Assembly (NCBI GenBank): GCA_040756515.1
Contig: JBFLYW010000021.1
Coordinates: 1-64,000 of the forward strand
DNA from: DSXH01 sp020724325
GTDB taxonomy: Bacteria > Bacteroidota > Ignavibacteria > Ignavibacteriales > Melioribacteraceae
Direction: 5' to 3'
DNA: 64,000 bases
Below, piece after piece: positions 38,030 to 45,253 of this stretch (the stretch's first letter is position 1; each line of letters begins with the position of its first letter). The notes beneath the pieces are model-generated. The model searched no databases, was not told the origin of the DNA, and saw nothing but the letters and a program-made list of their open reading frames with translations. Made by a program: the position numbers and the translations under genes.

Positions 38030-38239
38030 ATGGAAAAAATGGAATTTTTTAATGAAAATCTAACATGGTTATTGCCATTGTTTATTGTTCTAGCTCTTTG
38101 GGAAGGAGTTTGGAAATTAGTAGCCTTATGGAAATCTGCCAGAAACAATCATTTGGCATGGTTTATTTGTATTGCAATTTTTAACACAATTGGTATATTG
38201 CCAATAGTTTATTACTTTAAATATACAAAAAGGAAATAG
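38030..38239 (+). CDS. DUF5652-type small membrane protein (cassette 2)
   Basis: 69 residues with two hydrophobic segments (WLLPLFIVLALWEGVWKLVA and LAWFICIAIFNTIGILPIVY). The WEGVWKLVALWKSARNN linker is characteristic of DUF5652. Function unknown. Tightly packed: 23 bp after the hydrolase and 2 bp before the CPBP gene. Confidence 0.7.
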   Translation: MEKMEFFNENLTWLLPLFIVLALWEGVWKLVALWKSARNNHLAWFICIAIFNTIGILPIVYYFKYTKRK

Positions 38240-38241
38240 CC

Positions 38242-38946
38242 ATGACGGAAGTAATGTTATGGAACATTAAAAAGGGGTTAATCTTTTCTGTAATTATCTC
38301 TATAATCGCTTCTTTAGCAACCATTTTATCTGATATTAATTTATCGGATGAACAACTTCCAACATCTTTGGCAAATATTGTTTTTTACTTTATAATTTTT
38401 GTACTTTGCTCTTATGCAGGGATTTTCTTCGCATCAAAAAATGGTTTTATCACGCTAATTTCCGCCTCTTTAATGCCTTTTAGAAAAAAAATACTACAAT
38501 TTCTTTTGTATGGTTTATTGGGTGGTATTGTTTTAGGATGTATTAACACGGTAGTATTTAAGCTGTCGTTAGATTCGTCTAATTTACCTGAATGGCTAAA
38601 TAGTTTTAAATCAATAAAGGACACATTTGTGTTATCGGTAAGAGCGGCATTAATGGAAGAAACAATATTCCGTTTGTTTTTGTTTTCAGGCATAACATGG
38701 TTTTCACTTTTAATACTGCATAAACTATTAAAAAAAGAAAAACATCAATTGTTTATGACATCGATAATAATCGGAATAGTTGTTTCCTCGCTTTCATTTG
38801 GTTTAATGCATGGGAGTGGTTTTTTATATTCTTCATTCATGGGTGTTCTTTTATGTATTATATACTATAAAGGGGGCTTTGAGAGTGCTATTATTGCACA
38901 TTTTATGGGCAATTTTATCTCATTTTCTATTGTTTTTTTAAATTAA
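38242..38946 (+). CDS. CPBP family intramembrane glutamic endopeptidase (cassette 2)
   Basis: 234 residues, multi-pass. The three CPBP/Abi motifs are visible: EE-x3-R (MEETIFRLFLF), F-x3-H (SFGLMHGSGF) and H-x3-N (IAHFMGNFISF). Members act as membrane proteases, including CAAX-type processing and bacteriocin self-immunity. In a cassette it may protect against or process a peptide; that is inference. It lies 2 bp after the DUF5652 gene and 11 bp before the HExxH gene. Confidence 0.85.
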   Translation: MTEVMLWNIKKGLIFSVIISIIASLATILSDINLSDEQLPTSLANIVFYFIIFVLCSYAGIFFASKNGFITLISASLMPFRKKILQFLLYGLLGGIVLGCINTVVFKLSLDSSNLPEWLNSFKSIKDTFVLSVRAALMEETIFRLFLFSGITWFSLLILHKLLKKEKHQLFMTSIIIGIVVSSLSFGLMHGSGFLYSSFMGVLLCIIYYKGGFESAIIAHFMGNFISFSIVFLN

Positions 38947-38957
38947 AACGGAATATT

Positions 38958-39482
38958 ATGAAAAAGCATGTTGTTTATTGGTTGTTATTTATACTTGCAT
39001 ACATAATATTTTCAATAATACATGAGGGTAGCCATGCTATTTTGGCTTCAATTTTTAATGAGTATTCCTCTTTTAAAATTTTACCATATGGCTTTGAGGT
39101 TACATATAAAACCCTTGTTGTAGATAGGTCGGGATTGAAATGGGCAGTTATTTCTGGAATACCAAATTTAATAACGCTTTTTATCGGTTACATTTTGTTC
39201 TTAAATAGAAAATCTTTTCTAAACTCAAGAAGCGAAATTAAGTATCTGCTTTTATATATTGTAATCTTATTTATGATTGGTGACCCTTTTAATCTTTCAA
39301 TAGGCCCGTTTATATGGGGTGGCGACATATTCGGGATTACAACTGGTTTAAGTATTAATCAATTTGTTGTACAAGCTATTTTTTTTATTATTCTAATTAT
39401 TAATAGAGAGTTGATAGCACAAAAACTTTTACCAGATTTTTCTATAAAAACAAAACATATACTTCTAAGAAAATGGCTTTAA
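38958..39482 (+). CDS. putative membrane metalloprotease with HExxH (cassette 2)
   Basis: 174 residues with about five hydrophobic segments. The first carries IIHEGSHAIL, an HExxH motif (H22, E23, H26) inside a membrane helix, as in site-2-protease or DUF3267-like proteins. A possible third ligand is an Asp in GDPFNLS. It may be a membrane protease, but the family is not certain. It ends 18 bp before the attC-like site. Confidence 0.6.
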   Translation: MKKHVVYWLLFILAYIIFSIIHEGSHAILASIFNEYSSFKILPYGFEVTYKTLVVDRSGLKWAVISGIPNLITLFIGYILFLNRKSFLNSRSEIKYLLLYIVILFMIGDPFNLSIGPFIWGGDIFGITTGLSINQFVVQAIFFIILIINRELIAQKLLPDFSIKTKHILLRKWL

Positions 39483-39500
39483 ACAATAACAATAAATTAC

Positions 39501-39633
39501 GTTGGGTAACAAAGTGTAGCAGCAATAAGGGTTTCAGAGGTAATTCACGCATTCTGCCCCGCTCACACTTCAGTGGTAGTAGACAGGAAAGTAACCCGCA
39601 ATCCCTTACTGCTGCTACACTCAGCCGTTATGC
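39501..39633 (+). other. attC-like site closing cassette 2
   Basis: It starts with GTTGGGTAAC (39501-39510), the exact 10-base complement of the cassette-2 start GTTACCCAAC (36954-36963). Arms agtgtagcagcaataaggg and cccttactgctgctacact pair closely. It ends at core GTTATGC (39627). It shares gggtttcag and cccgcaatcccttactg with the cassette-7 site. Confidence 0.8.
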
Positions 39634-39733
39634 GCTATTGCGTTGATGCTTAAGTGCAGGAAAAGAAAGGTTACATTAGGTAGAGAGGGAGTCAAGCGGG
39701 GACGGCTGCAAAGCTGACCAGCGATTCAGAGGC

Positions 39734-39997
39734 TCATTCGTAGTGTGTCCACATCCGAATGACCTTTACGATATGGCGATCTTCCAGTACTTGATACACG
39801 AGACGATGTTGAATATTGATTCGACGGGAGTAGGCTCCGGCCAAATCACCAACGAGTTTTTGGTAACGAGGAGGAGTTTGGAAGGGATTCTGTTCGAGGA
39901 TCTTAAGGAGTTCTTGCGCCTTTGATTTCAATCCAGCGGACGCAAGATTCTTGGAATCTTTCTGAGCCTGTTTGGTGTAAACAAGCATCCACTTCAC
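39734..39997 (-). CDS. YoeB/Txe-type toxin (cassette 3)
   Basis: GTG at 39995-39997 overlaps the antitoxin stop by 4 bases (GTGA). The product is 87 residues. RelE-superfamily features are clear: the YTKQAQKDSKNL start, SRRINIQHRLVYQV and the RMWTHYE end, which in YoeB carry catalytic residues for ribosome-dependent mRNA cleavage. The module is in the opposite direction to the other cassette genes, as toxin-antitoxin cassettes often are. Confidence 0.88.
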   Translation of the reverse strand: MKWMLVYTKQAQKDSKNLASAGLKSKAQELLKILEQNPFQTPPRYQKLVGDLAGAYSRRINIQHRLVYQVLEDRHIVKVIRMWTHYE

Positions 39998-40230
39998 CAA
40001 TCAAGCTCCGGCGAACACTTCTCCACAGGTGTCTTCAAGCCCCGAACGATTGACTCACGCATCTTCGGAATGGAGAGCAAATACAATGTCTCTTGAATCG
40101 CCCGCCAGTCATCCAAGGAAATGAGAACGGCTGCGTTCTTTTTCCCCACGATGTGGATCGGTTCGTGGAACTTCTCGGACTCAGAGAGAAGTTCCGAAAT
40201 CTTTGCTTTTCGTGCTTCTACTGTCTTCAT
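39994..40230 (-). CDS. Phd/YefM-type antitoxin (cassette 3)
   Basis: 78 residues from the ATG at 40230; a longer GTG start at 40275 is possible. The N-terminus MKTVEARKAKISELL and IHIVGKKNAAVLISLDDW match the DNA-binding fold of Phd/YefM, and the helical C-terminus (LYLLSIPKMRESIVRGL) would wrap the toxin. It neutralises YoeB and represses the pair. No good Shine-Dalgarno sequence: the bases before the ATG read CTCCTCCT on the coding strand. Confidence 0.85.
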   Translation of the reverse strand: MKTVEARKAKISELLSESEKFHEPIHIVGKKNAAVLISLDDWRAIQETLYLLSIPKMRESIVRGLKTPVEKCSPELDW

Positions 40231-40350
40231 AGGAGGAGTTTGATCTTTCAACTGGTCCCAATATACTGATTTCACCTTTGACAGTCAATTTAGCTTTGCT
40301 GCCGCAAGAATAAAAGAAAGTTTGTTCAACATTCACGCAACGCAACGAAC

Positions 40351-40512
40351 GCATAACAGGCAAAAGCACGACGACGCTCCCTCTGTTGATAGTGCTCGGT
40401 TGAAGCTTTCTGAAAGAATCAATTGTGGTCGCTCCATTGTTTTGGCGAGCCCAACGCACAAGGCAAGCTCGATAATCGCCAAACAACGGCGTGCTTTTTC
40501 TAAACGTTGGCA
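40351..40512 (+). other. attC-like site closing cassette 3
   Basis: It opens with GCATAAC (40351-40357), the complement of the cassette-3 core GTTATGC, and ends at GTTGGC (40506). Outer arms aaaagcacg and cgtgctttt pair. It shares agcacgacgacgctcc and tcgctccattgtttt with the cassette-5 site. Confidence 0.7.
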
Positions 40513-40591
40513 GCAATGCGCGAAAAGCAATCTCTGCAGCCTTCCTGGCTGCTGGGTAAATAAATAAGCCCATATTAAAGGAGTACCATAA

Positions 40592-41227
40592 ATGGTTAAT
40601 CAAAATGCAAAATACTTAGGTGTATATTCATCACTTCTTTCTGCCTTATTTACTATTGCTTTCGGAGTTTTTGTTATTTTAAATAATGAAACAATTTATT
40701 TTACATCAGTTCTTTTATTGTCCTTGAGTGTAGTTATAATGATTATTTCCATGAAACCTTATATTTCTGGCGAAAAAAAGGTTTTTATTGATTGCGGCGT
40801 GGCTTTCGGTATTATGTATGCGGTGTTTGTAAGTATGGTTTATTATACACAAATCTCTGTAGTGCAAATGGGTACCTTGGATAATAATCTATTGAAGATA
40901 GTCTCTGATGCTCCAGGGACGGTATTTTTTTATTTAGATATGTTTGGTTATTGTTTGCTTTGTTTAGCTACATTGTTTATGGCATTTGCAATTGACTGGA
41001 ATAATAAATTATTTCGCGTTTTCTTATTTATCCATAGTAGTTTATTTATACCAACCTTTTTATTACCTTTTTTGCCAATTTCTTTTAGTACTAATGAAAC
41101 TTCAGGTACATTTAGCGGCGCATTAACTTTGATTGTCTGGTGTATAATTTTTATTCCTGTCTGTTTGCTTTTGACTAGATATTTTTTAAAACAGAAGAAT
41201 AATCAAACAATCTCGAATAAAGGGTAA
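40592..41227 (+). CDS. hypothetical six-helix membrane protein (cassette 4)
   Basis: 211 residues with an AAAGGAG box 8 bases before the ATG. Six hydrophobic segments are visible (YSSLLSALFTIAFGVFVIL, VLLLSLSVVIMIISM, VAFGIMYAVFVSMVYY, DMFGYCLLCLATLFMAFAI, FIHSSLFIPTFLLPFL, LTLIVWCIIFIPVCLLL). I do not recognise the family. Position between two core sites marks it as cassette cargo. Confidence 0.75.
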   Translation: MVNQNAKYLGVYSSLLSALFTIAFGVFVILNNETIYFTSVLLLSLSVVIMIISMKPYISGEKKVFIDCGVAFGIMYAVFVSMVYYTQISVVQMGTLDNNLLKIVSDAPGTVFFYLDMFGYCLLCLATLFMAFAIDWNNKLFRVFLFIHSSLFIPTFLLPFLPISFSTNETSGTFSGALTLIVWCIIFIPVCLLLTRYFLKQKNNQTISNKG

Positions 41228-41496
41228 TAAACCAAATGTTAATAACGGAAAGAAAATCCAAAAATATTAACTTTTTAATTGGTTACCTTCCATGGACAAC
41301 CTTAAAATAAGGGCCGGCGCACAGTCGATAACACCGAGTTTGAGCTTACAGGGCGCGGTTTTTCGAAGATGTTGATTCGAAGAGGCAACCAAATTACGAT
41401 GTTGATTCAAGGAAGCTGATTCATGATGTTATCGCTCCCACATCAACTCACCAAGCGCTGTAACGCTAGGTTCGTCGACGTCTCAAACTCGGAGAC
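41228..41496. other. end of cassette 4, candidate short attC at 41457-41505
   Basis: A hairpin acgtctc ... gagacgt lies just before the core GTTAGCTGC (41497). GCTGTAAC at ~41456-41463 is an imperfect match to the expected GCTGCCAAC. The attC of this unit seems shortened or mutated. The rest of the gap is featureless. Confidence 0.4.
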
Positions 41497-41512
41497 GTTA
41501 GCTGCAATTTTT

Positions 41513-42296
41513 ATGGCTGATCTAACACAAGAACAGTGGATGGATATTCTGACCGACGGCGAAATCTCGCTCCCCGAAGATATTCCGAATGTTTCAAGCG
41601 ATCTACTCCTTTGATCATCACAAGGCTTATGCAAGCCAAATCGCTCGACTTTTCGGCTTCACGGGGAAAGTTCCGCACGGTCGGCTCAACTTACAGATCG
41701 GACGATTAGCCAAGAGAATTGCAAAGAAACACGACATTCAACTTTCGCAACGAAAGAATCTTACATATCGCTATTGGGATCTTTTTTTCGACGGCTGGGA
41801 AGAAGGCAGATTTTGGGTTTGGCAACTGAAACCAGCATTGGTCCAGGCAATCAAAGCGGCAAGTTTGAGCGGTGAGGTTGCAATTCCCGAAGAACTTCCC
41901 ACCGAGCATTTCTCACAATTATCGGAAGGCATCAAGCGAACAGTAACTGTCAACTCATACGAGCGAAATCCCCAAGCAAGAGAAATATGCGTCAATCAAT
42001 GGGGACTAAAATGTAGCGTTAGCGACTTTGACTTCGAGGAGCGATATGCCCAACTGGGCAGAGGATTCATTCATGTTCATCATTTGGTTCCAATCTCCAA
42101 AATTGGAAAGAGCTATCAGGTTGATCCTGTAAATGATCTGCGACCAGTCTGTCCAAATTGCCACGCTATGATTCACCGAGGATCTGATGCGTTCACAATT
42201 GAAGAATTGAAAGAGATTATTTATTACAACAAGGACGCCATAAAAACTGCAGCTAACAAGCGTAAGCACGACGCTCCAACATTTGATAAGGATTAA
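41513..42296 (+). pseudogene. HNH endonuclease, probable single-base frameshift (cassette 5)
   Basis: An ATG at 41513, 16 bases into the cassette, begins MADLTQEQWMDILTDGEISLPEDIP and runs to a stop at 41614. The main domain reads in another frame from 41589 (MFQAIYSFDHHKAYASQIAR) to 42296. One extra base near 41588 would join them. The C-terminal HNH motif is intact (FIHVHHLVPISK ... VCPNCHAMIHRG). Homologous proteins, as I recall them, have a similar LTQEQW start. If translation begins at 41589 (235 residues) the nuclease could still work, so pseudogene status is not certain. Confidence 0.65.
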
Positions 42297-42343
42297 AGAT
42301 GTCGCTCCATTGTTTTTGCCGCGTGTTGGTATGTGCGTTAGGC
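42249..42343 (+). other. attC-like site closing cassette 5
   Basis: GCAGCTAAC (42249-42257) is the exact 9-base complement of the cassette-5 start GTTAGCTGC (41497-41505). It ends at GTTAGGC (42337). The HNH reading frame runs into the site. Confidence 0.7.
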
Positions 42344-42422
42344 CGCAAGAAATGAATCTTTTGATAGCGGCTCCGTGCGCTTCGTTCCGAGCACCCAAAA
42401 CCGCTGGGTTGTTGCCTCAGAC
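42337..42422 (+). other. 86-bp gene-less segment between two core sites
   Basis: Bounded by GTTAGGCCGC (42337) and GTTGGCAGC (42423). It has no reading frame and no clear complement GCGGCCTAAC. It may be a deleted cassette (attC tail only) or an extension of the preceding site. Confidence 0.4.
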
Positions 42423-42451
42423 GTTGGCAGCAGGAAAAAAACATACCGCAT

Positions 42452-42757
42452 ATGGATACAGACGATTTATCAAGAGAAGCATATGATGGGATTTTAATAG
42501 AAGCAGAGAAATTAACACATGATTTGACTTTGCATTACGGTTTATTATCAAGTGATTGTAAAAATGAAACTGAATACCTTGATAAAGCCGAAAAGCTGAC
42601 CAGAGAAATATTACAAGTGGATGATGGTGAATTAGAAGATTTGTTTTGGGGTAATCCACCGGAAAAAAATAAGTTGATTAATACTTGTAAAAAGATTTTA
42701 GAAAATATCGAGAAAGTAAAAACCATTCCTGTTGAAAAAAGAAAATTTGATTTTTAA
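42452..42757 (+). CDS. hypothetical acidic protein (cassette 7)
   Basis: 101 residues, helical and acidic (VDDGELEDLFWGNPPEKNK near the middle), no signal or membrane segment. I do not recognise it. It begins 29 bases into the cassette and ends 16 bp before the kinase gene, so the two are likely co-expressed. Confidence 0.65.
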   Translation: MDTDDLSREAYDGILIEAEKLTHDLTLHYGLLSSDCKNETEYLDKAEKLTREILQVDDGELEDLFWGNPPEKNKLINTCKKILENIEKVKTIPVEKRKFDF

Positions 42758-42773
42758 ATATTTGTAAGGTTCT

Positions 42774-43349
42774 ATGATTTTGTATTTAGTTGGTATTAGC
42801 TGCGTGGGGAAAACAACAATTGGAAAAATGTTGGCTGAAAATATTGATTTTTCCTTCTTTGACCTAGATATAGAGATTCAGAATTATTATAATAAACCAA
42901 TTGAAAGAATTCAAGATGAGTGTTTTTCAATGAACGGATACAGAGAAAAAGCAAGTAAAGTTTTAGATTACCTGTTTTCAAAAAACATTGATTCTGTAAT
43001 TTCTGGCACACCATCAGGATTAAAATATTCATATCTACAAGTTTATAAAAAGCATAAAGCAAACAAAGACTTGTATTCAATTCACATAAATGATTCGTGT
43101 GAAAATGTATTGGATAGATTGACTTTCTATGATAAAGATTCAAATCCTATCATAGAAAAATTGGATGATTCAAAGAAAAAGAGATATTTGAAAGAGATTA
43201 AAGCTTATTATAACTTTTTTAGGGATTCATATAAACGTGCAGACTTAAAAATTGACATTAATAATATGAGCCTGGCAGACATACCAAATCTGATAGTTAA
43301 TGAATTACAAAAAACTATAAAAATTGCCAGCTGCCAACACACAATATAG
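42774..43349 (+). CDS. shikimate-kinase-like P-loop protein (cassette 7)
   Basis: 191 residues. Walker A is GISCVGKTTIG (residues 7-17), followed by FFDLDIEIQNYYNKPI, which resembles the shikimate-binding region with its paired Asp, and YREKASKVLDYL. The GGG segment that binds shikimate in AroK is replaced by SGTPSG, so a different small substrate is likely. It is cytoplasmic. The last residues (ASCQHTI) are encoded by the attC-like site itself, a common feature of cassette genes. Confidence 0.75.
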   Translation: MILYLVGISCVGKTTIGKMLAENIDFSFFDLDIEIQNYYNKPIERIQDECFSMNGYREKASKVLDYLFSKNIDSVISGTPSGLKYSYLQVYKKHKANKDLYSIHINDSCENVLDRLTFYDKDSNPIIEKLDDSKKKRYLKEIKAYYNFFRDSYKRADLKIDINNMSLADIPNLIVNELQKTIKIASCQHTI

Positions 43350-43461
43350 CCAAAAAGGGTTTCAGTGGTATGCGAAGGTTTGTAGCCCGCTTCAACTTTT
43401 CGTGTACATTGATAGAAAAAAAGCCCGCAATCCCTTACTGGACATATTGCCAACGTTATGT
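43330..43461 (+). other. attC-like site closing cassette 7
   Basis: GCTGCCAAC (43330-43338) is the exact complement of the cassette-7 start GTTGGCAGC (42423). It ends at GTTATGT (43455). It shares acacacaatata with the cassette-1 site, and gggtttcag and cccgcaatcccttactg with the cassette-2 site. Arms around aatat/atatt and aaggg/ccctt are complementary. Confidence 0.8.
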
Positions 43462-43501
43462 GTCATTTGCGCCGTGCGGTAGTTGTTTTACTAGCATTAT
43501 C

Positions 43502-43810
43502 TTACAATAACATTTGAGAGAGACTTTTTCTTGAAGCACCTAACTTTAATAATGAACGAATTAGCAAATCCAACGAAACAGATGGATCGTCAGATTCCAT
43601 TTTGGCAACACGAGATTGGCTCGATTTCATCAAACGAGCCAGTGCTTCTTGAGTCAATTTCTTTTCTTTTCGATACTCTTGTAAGTTTTGGCTCAACTTC
43701 AGCTTCAACTCAACATATGCTTCTTCTTCTGAAGAAAGTTTTAAAAATTCAGCAGTACTGCCAACTTTCCAACCTTTTGCTTCAAGATTCTTTTTCTTTC
43801 GAGTATTCAT
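43502..43810 (-). CDS. XRE-type antitoxin/regulator (cassette 8)
   Basis: 102 residues. The C-terminal two thirds is an XRE helix-turn-helix (LTQEALARLMKSSQSRVAKME) with a preceding coiled segment (EEAYVELKLKLSQNLQEYRKEK), as in HigA-like antitoxins of gp49/HigB toxin pairs. The toxin should precede it; only a fragment is found there (43844-43986). It is reversed relative to the array. Confidence 0.8.
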   Translation of the reverse strand: MNTRKKKNLEAKGWKVGSTAEFLKLSSEEEAYVELKLKLSQNLQEYRKEKKLTQEALARLMKSSQSRVAKMESDDPSVSLDLLIRSLLKLGASRKSLSQMLL

Positions 43811-43843
43811 ATTCCTATTCCTTTAATTACTATACAATTTCAA

Positions 43844-43986
43844 TCAACGCTTACAGTTCTCAATTACCTTTTGTTGTGTCGTCTGTGTCTTTTTCTCAAA
43901 GATATCAAGTATTACATGGCATCAGAGTCAATCCGATAAACAATACGCCACGTTAGGTTCTTATCTCCATCTCTCAGTTCATGACA
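43844..43986 (-). pseudogene. gp49/HigB-like toxin, C-terminal fragment with frameshift
   Basis: On the minus strand the frame reads CHELRDGDKNLTWRIVYRID followed by SDA; then one base is missing and it continues VILDIFEKKTQTTQQKVIEN with CKR and a stop. This order is typical of the C-terminal part of phage gp49-like/HigB toxins. The N-terminal half is absent. It is adjacent to the XRE antitoxin. Confidence 0.6.
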
Positions 43987-44160
43987 CTTATCACAAATCG
44001 TTTGCATCGGACGAAAATTTTGATAATTATTATTGTGGCTCAACGTTTCCGCCCGCTGAATTTAGTTTTTATGAATTCGCTCCAGCGTTGCGTATTTAAG
44101 ATAACCGTTGGTTGAAACGAAAATTATGATTTTCTCCAGAGCGCTGACTATCTTTGCTCT
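43971..44160 (-). pseudogene. possible HNH-type zinc protein remnant
   Basis: Upstream of and in frame with the toxin fragment, the minus strand reads GYLKYATLERIHKN, a stop, then IQRAETLSHNNNYQNFRPMQ and TICDKCHELRD. The N-x-Q ... C-x-x-C-H pattern suggests the end of an HNH domain fused by deletion to the toxin tail. Only a weak case. Confidence 0.3.
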
Positions 44161-44259
44161 ATCATCAATCTTGAACAATTAACTAATTTAATAAAGGCTA
44201 ATAAGTTATATCTGCAGACCGGATATCACTTGAAATCAATTTGACTTATTGACTCATTT

Positions 44260-44454
44260 ACACAAAGTGATTTCAGAAATGAGAGTAAAGTGATGTTGAT
44301 ATTCTTATAGAATATGATCAACCGATCTGCACAGAATTTATCGATTTAGCCATTGACGCGAAAAAATTTTATACAACAAGGTTGATCTGGTTTCTAAGAA
44401 TAGTATCAACCAAAATATTTCAAGGAAATTGAAAAAAATTTGATTTGTGCTTAA
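44260..44454 (+). pseudogene. MntA-like antitoxin (minimal nucleotidyltransferase) remnant
   Basis: Allowing frameshifts, the plus strand gives DFRNES, SDVDILIEYDQPI (the nucleotidyltransferase D-x-D), EFIDLAIDAKKF, KVDLVSKNSI and KYFKEIEKNLICA with a stop at 44452-44454. This is the order of MntA, which AMPylates its partner HepT. Several shifts and a lost N-terminus show it is dead. Confidence 0.65.
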
Positions 44455-44620
44455 GTGAAATACTGTTCTACTTTTTGATGATACTCTTGAGGCTGCTGAA
44501 AGAATTGTGCTTTATACTAGCGGTCTGACTTCTGAAGAATTTTACATAGACAATAAAACTGTTAATCTGGTTATTAGGAATTTACAGATTACTTTAGCTG
44601 CAGCAAGTAAGCTTCCAGAC
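44455..44620 (+). pseudogene. HepT-like toxin remnant cut at a cassette core site
   Basis: Starting with GTG right after the mntA stop, the frame (after a shift) reads VLLFDDTLEAAERIVLYTSG, LTSEEFYIDNKTVNLVIRNL and AAASKLPD. This is the N-terminal half of HepT (DUF86). It stops being HepT-like at the GAC immediately before the GTTAGGC core at 44621, so the RNase part is missing. Confidence 0.7.
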
Positions 44621-44672
44621 GTTAGGCGAAAACGGCGACAATTATAAACAGAAGAGAAAGGAGTAATGAGCT

Positions 44673-45083
44673 ATGAAAACGTACAGACACATCACAATCA
44701 TTCTTAACTGCATCGCGATCACGATGTTTCTATCATCAACTGTTGCTCTCGCTCAAGAAAAGGGCGGTGCTTTGGATCAAATTATCATATACAAAGGTGA
44801 GATTGCCGGGACGGGAACGGGCATCACATCTTTTAAGCTGGTTGTCGGAGAGGAGATAACTGTTACAGCCAAAGGTGTCGACAAAGAAGGCAACGAAGTA
44901 CTCATTTGGCCTACATGGAAAGCCGATAAGGAGCTATCCATAAGAGTCGTTGAAGGCAGAAGCAAAACGGCTGTAGTCAAGGCTCTGAAAGAAGGTGCTC
45001 CTGTGTTCTTTTCAGCGGTCTATCTCACAGACGAGGGCAGGAAAGTTACCGGGGAAGCAATGGGTGAGGTAAAACCAAAGTAA
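44673..45083 (+). CDS. small exported protein, possibly Ig-like (cassette 9)
   Basis: 136 residues with a clear signal peptide (TIILNCIAITMFLSSTVALA) and an AGAAAGGAG box. The mature part is all-beta in appearance (FKLVVGEEITVTAKGVDKEG), like a bacterial Ig-like domain. No family is recognised. The gene is visibly richer in G+C than its neighbours. It is the only gene of cassette 9 (44621 to ~45199). Confidence 0.75.
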   Translation: MKTYRHITIILNCIAITMFLSSTVALAQEKGGALDQIIIYKGEIAGTGTGITSFKLVVGEEITVTAKGVDKEGNEVLIWPTWKADKELSIRVVEGRSKTAVVKALKEGAPVFFSAVYLTDEGRKVTGEAMGEVKPK

Positions 45084-45147
45084 TGATGAAGCTATCACGA
45101 ACTGCATACTGTAGCCAAAAAATGAAAACACAAATAAGTTAAACGTA

Positions 45148-45199
45148 GCCGTTTCGCCTAACAAAGCAAACAAGGAACTGGTTCGCCAAACCGTTGTGC
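45148..45199 (+). other. short attC-like site closing cassette 9
   Basis: GCCGTTTCGCCTAAC (45148-45162) is complementary to the cassette-9 start at 44621 (GTTAGGCGAAAACGGC) with one gap, and GCCTAAC is a perfect RYYYAAC core. A closing GTTGTGC lies at 45193. At ~45-50 bp it is short for an attC and may be truncated. Confidence 0.6.
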
Positions 45200-45253
45200 G
45201 AAATTGTAAGGAAAATATTTTTATGCCATGTAGTATTTTTAAGGAGTTTATAG

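Larger units (their letters stand above)
35469..45199 (+). mobile_element. integron-like cassette array
   Basis: Starting 61 bp after the recombinase, gene units follow head to tail. R' core sites lie at 35529, 36954, 39627, 40506, 41497, 42337, 42423, 43455, 44621 and 45193. For units 1, 2, 3, 5 and 7 the reverse complement of the first 7-10 bases recurs exactly at the start of the palindromic site that ends the same unit (GTTGGCTGC/GCAGCCAAC, GTTACCCAAC/GTTGGGTAAC, GTTATGC/GCATAAC, GTTAGCTGC/GCAGCTAAC, GTTGGCAGC/GCTGCCAAC). Unit 9 matches over 15 bases with one gap. That pairing is the mark of circular cassettes joined by integron recombination. Units 4, 6 and 8 lack a clean closing partner. 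Confidence 0.8.

Noticed and set aside
40181..40603. 140-residue minus-strand open frame between cassettes 3 and 4
   Set aside because: It covers the palindromic attC-like site and part of the antitoxin gene; no family signature and basic, Cys-rich composition typical of a shadow frame.
43952..43958. GTTAGGT, a perfect GTTRRRY core
   Set aside because: It lies within the toxin fragment and no complementary partner or palindrome was found, so probably chance.
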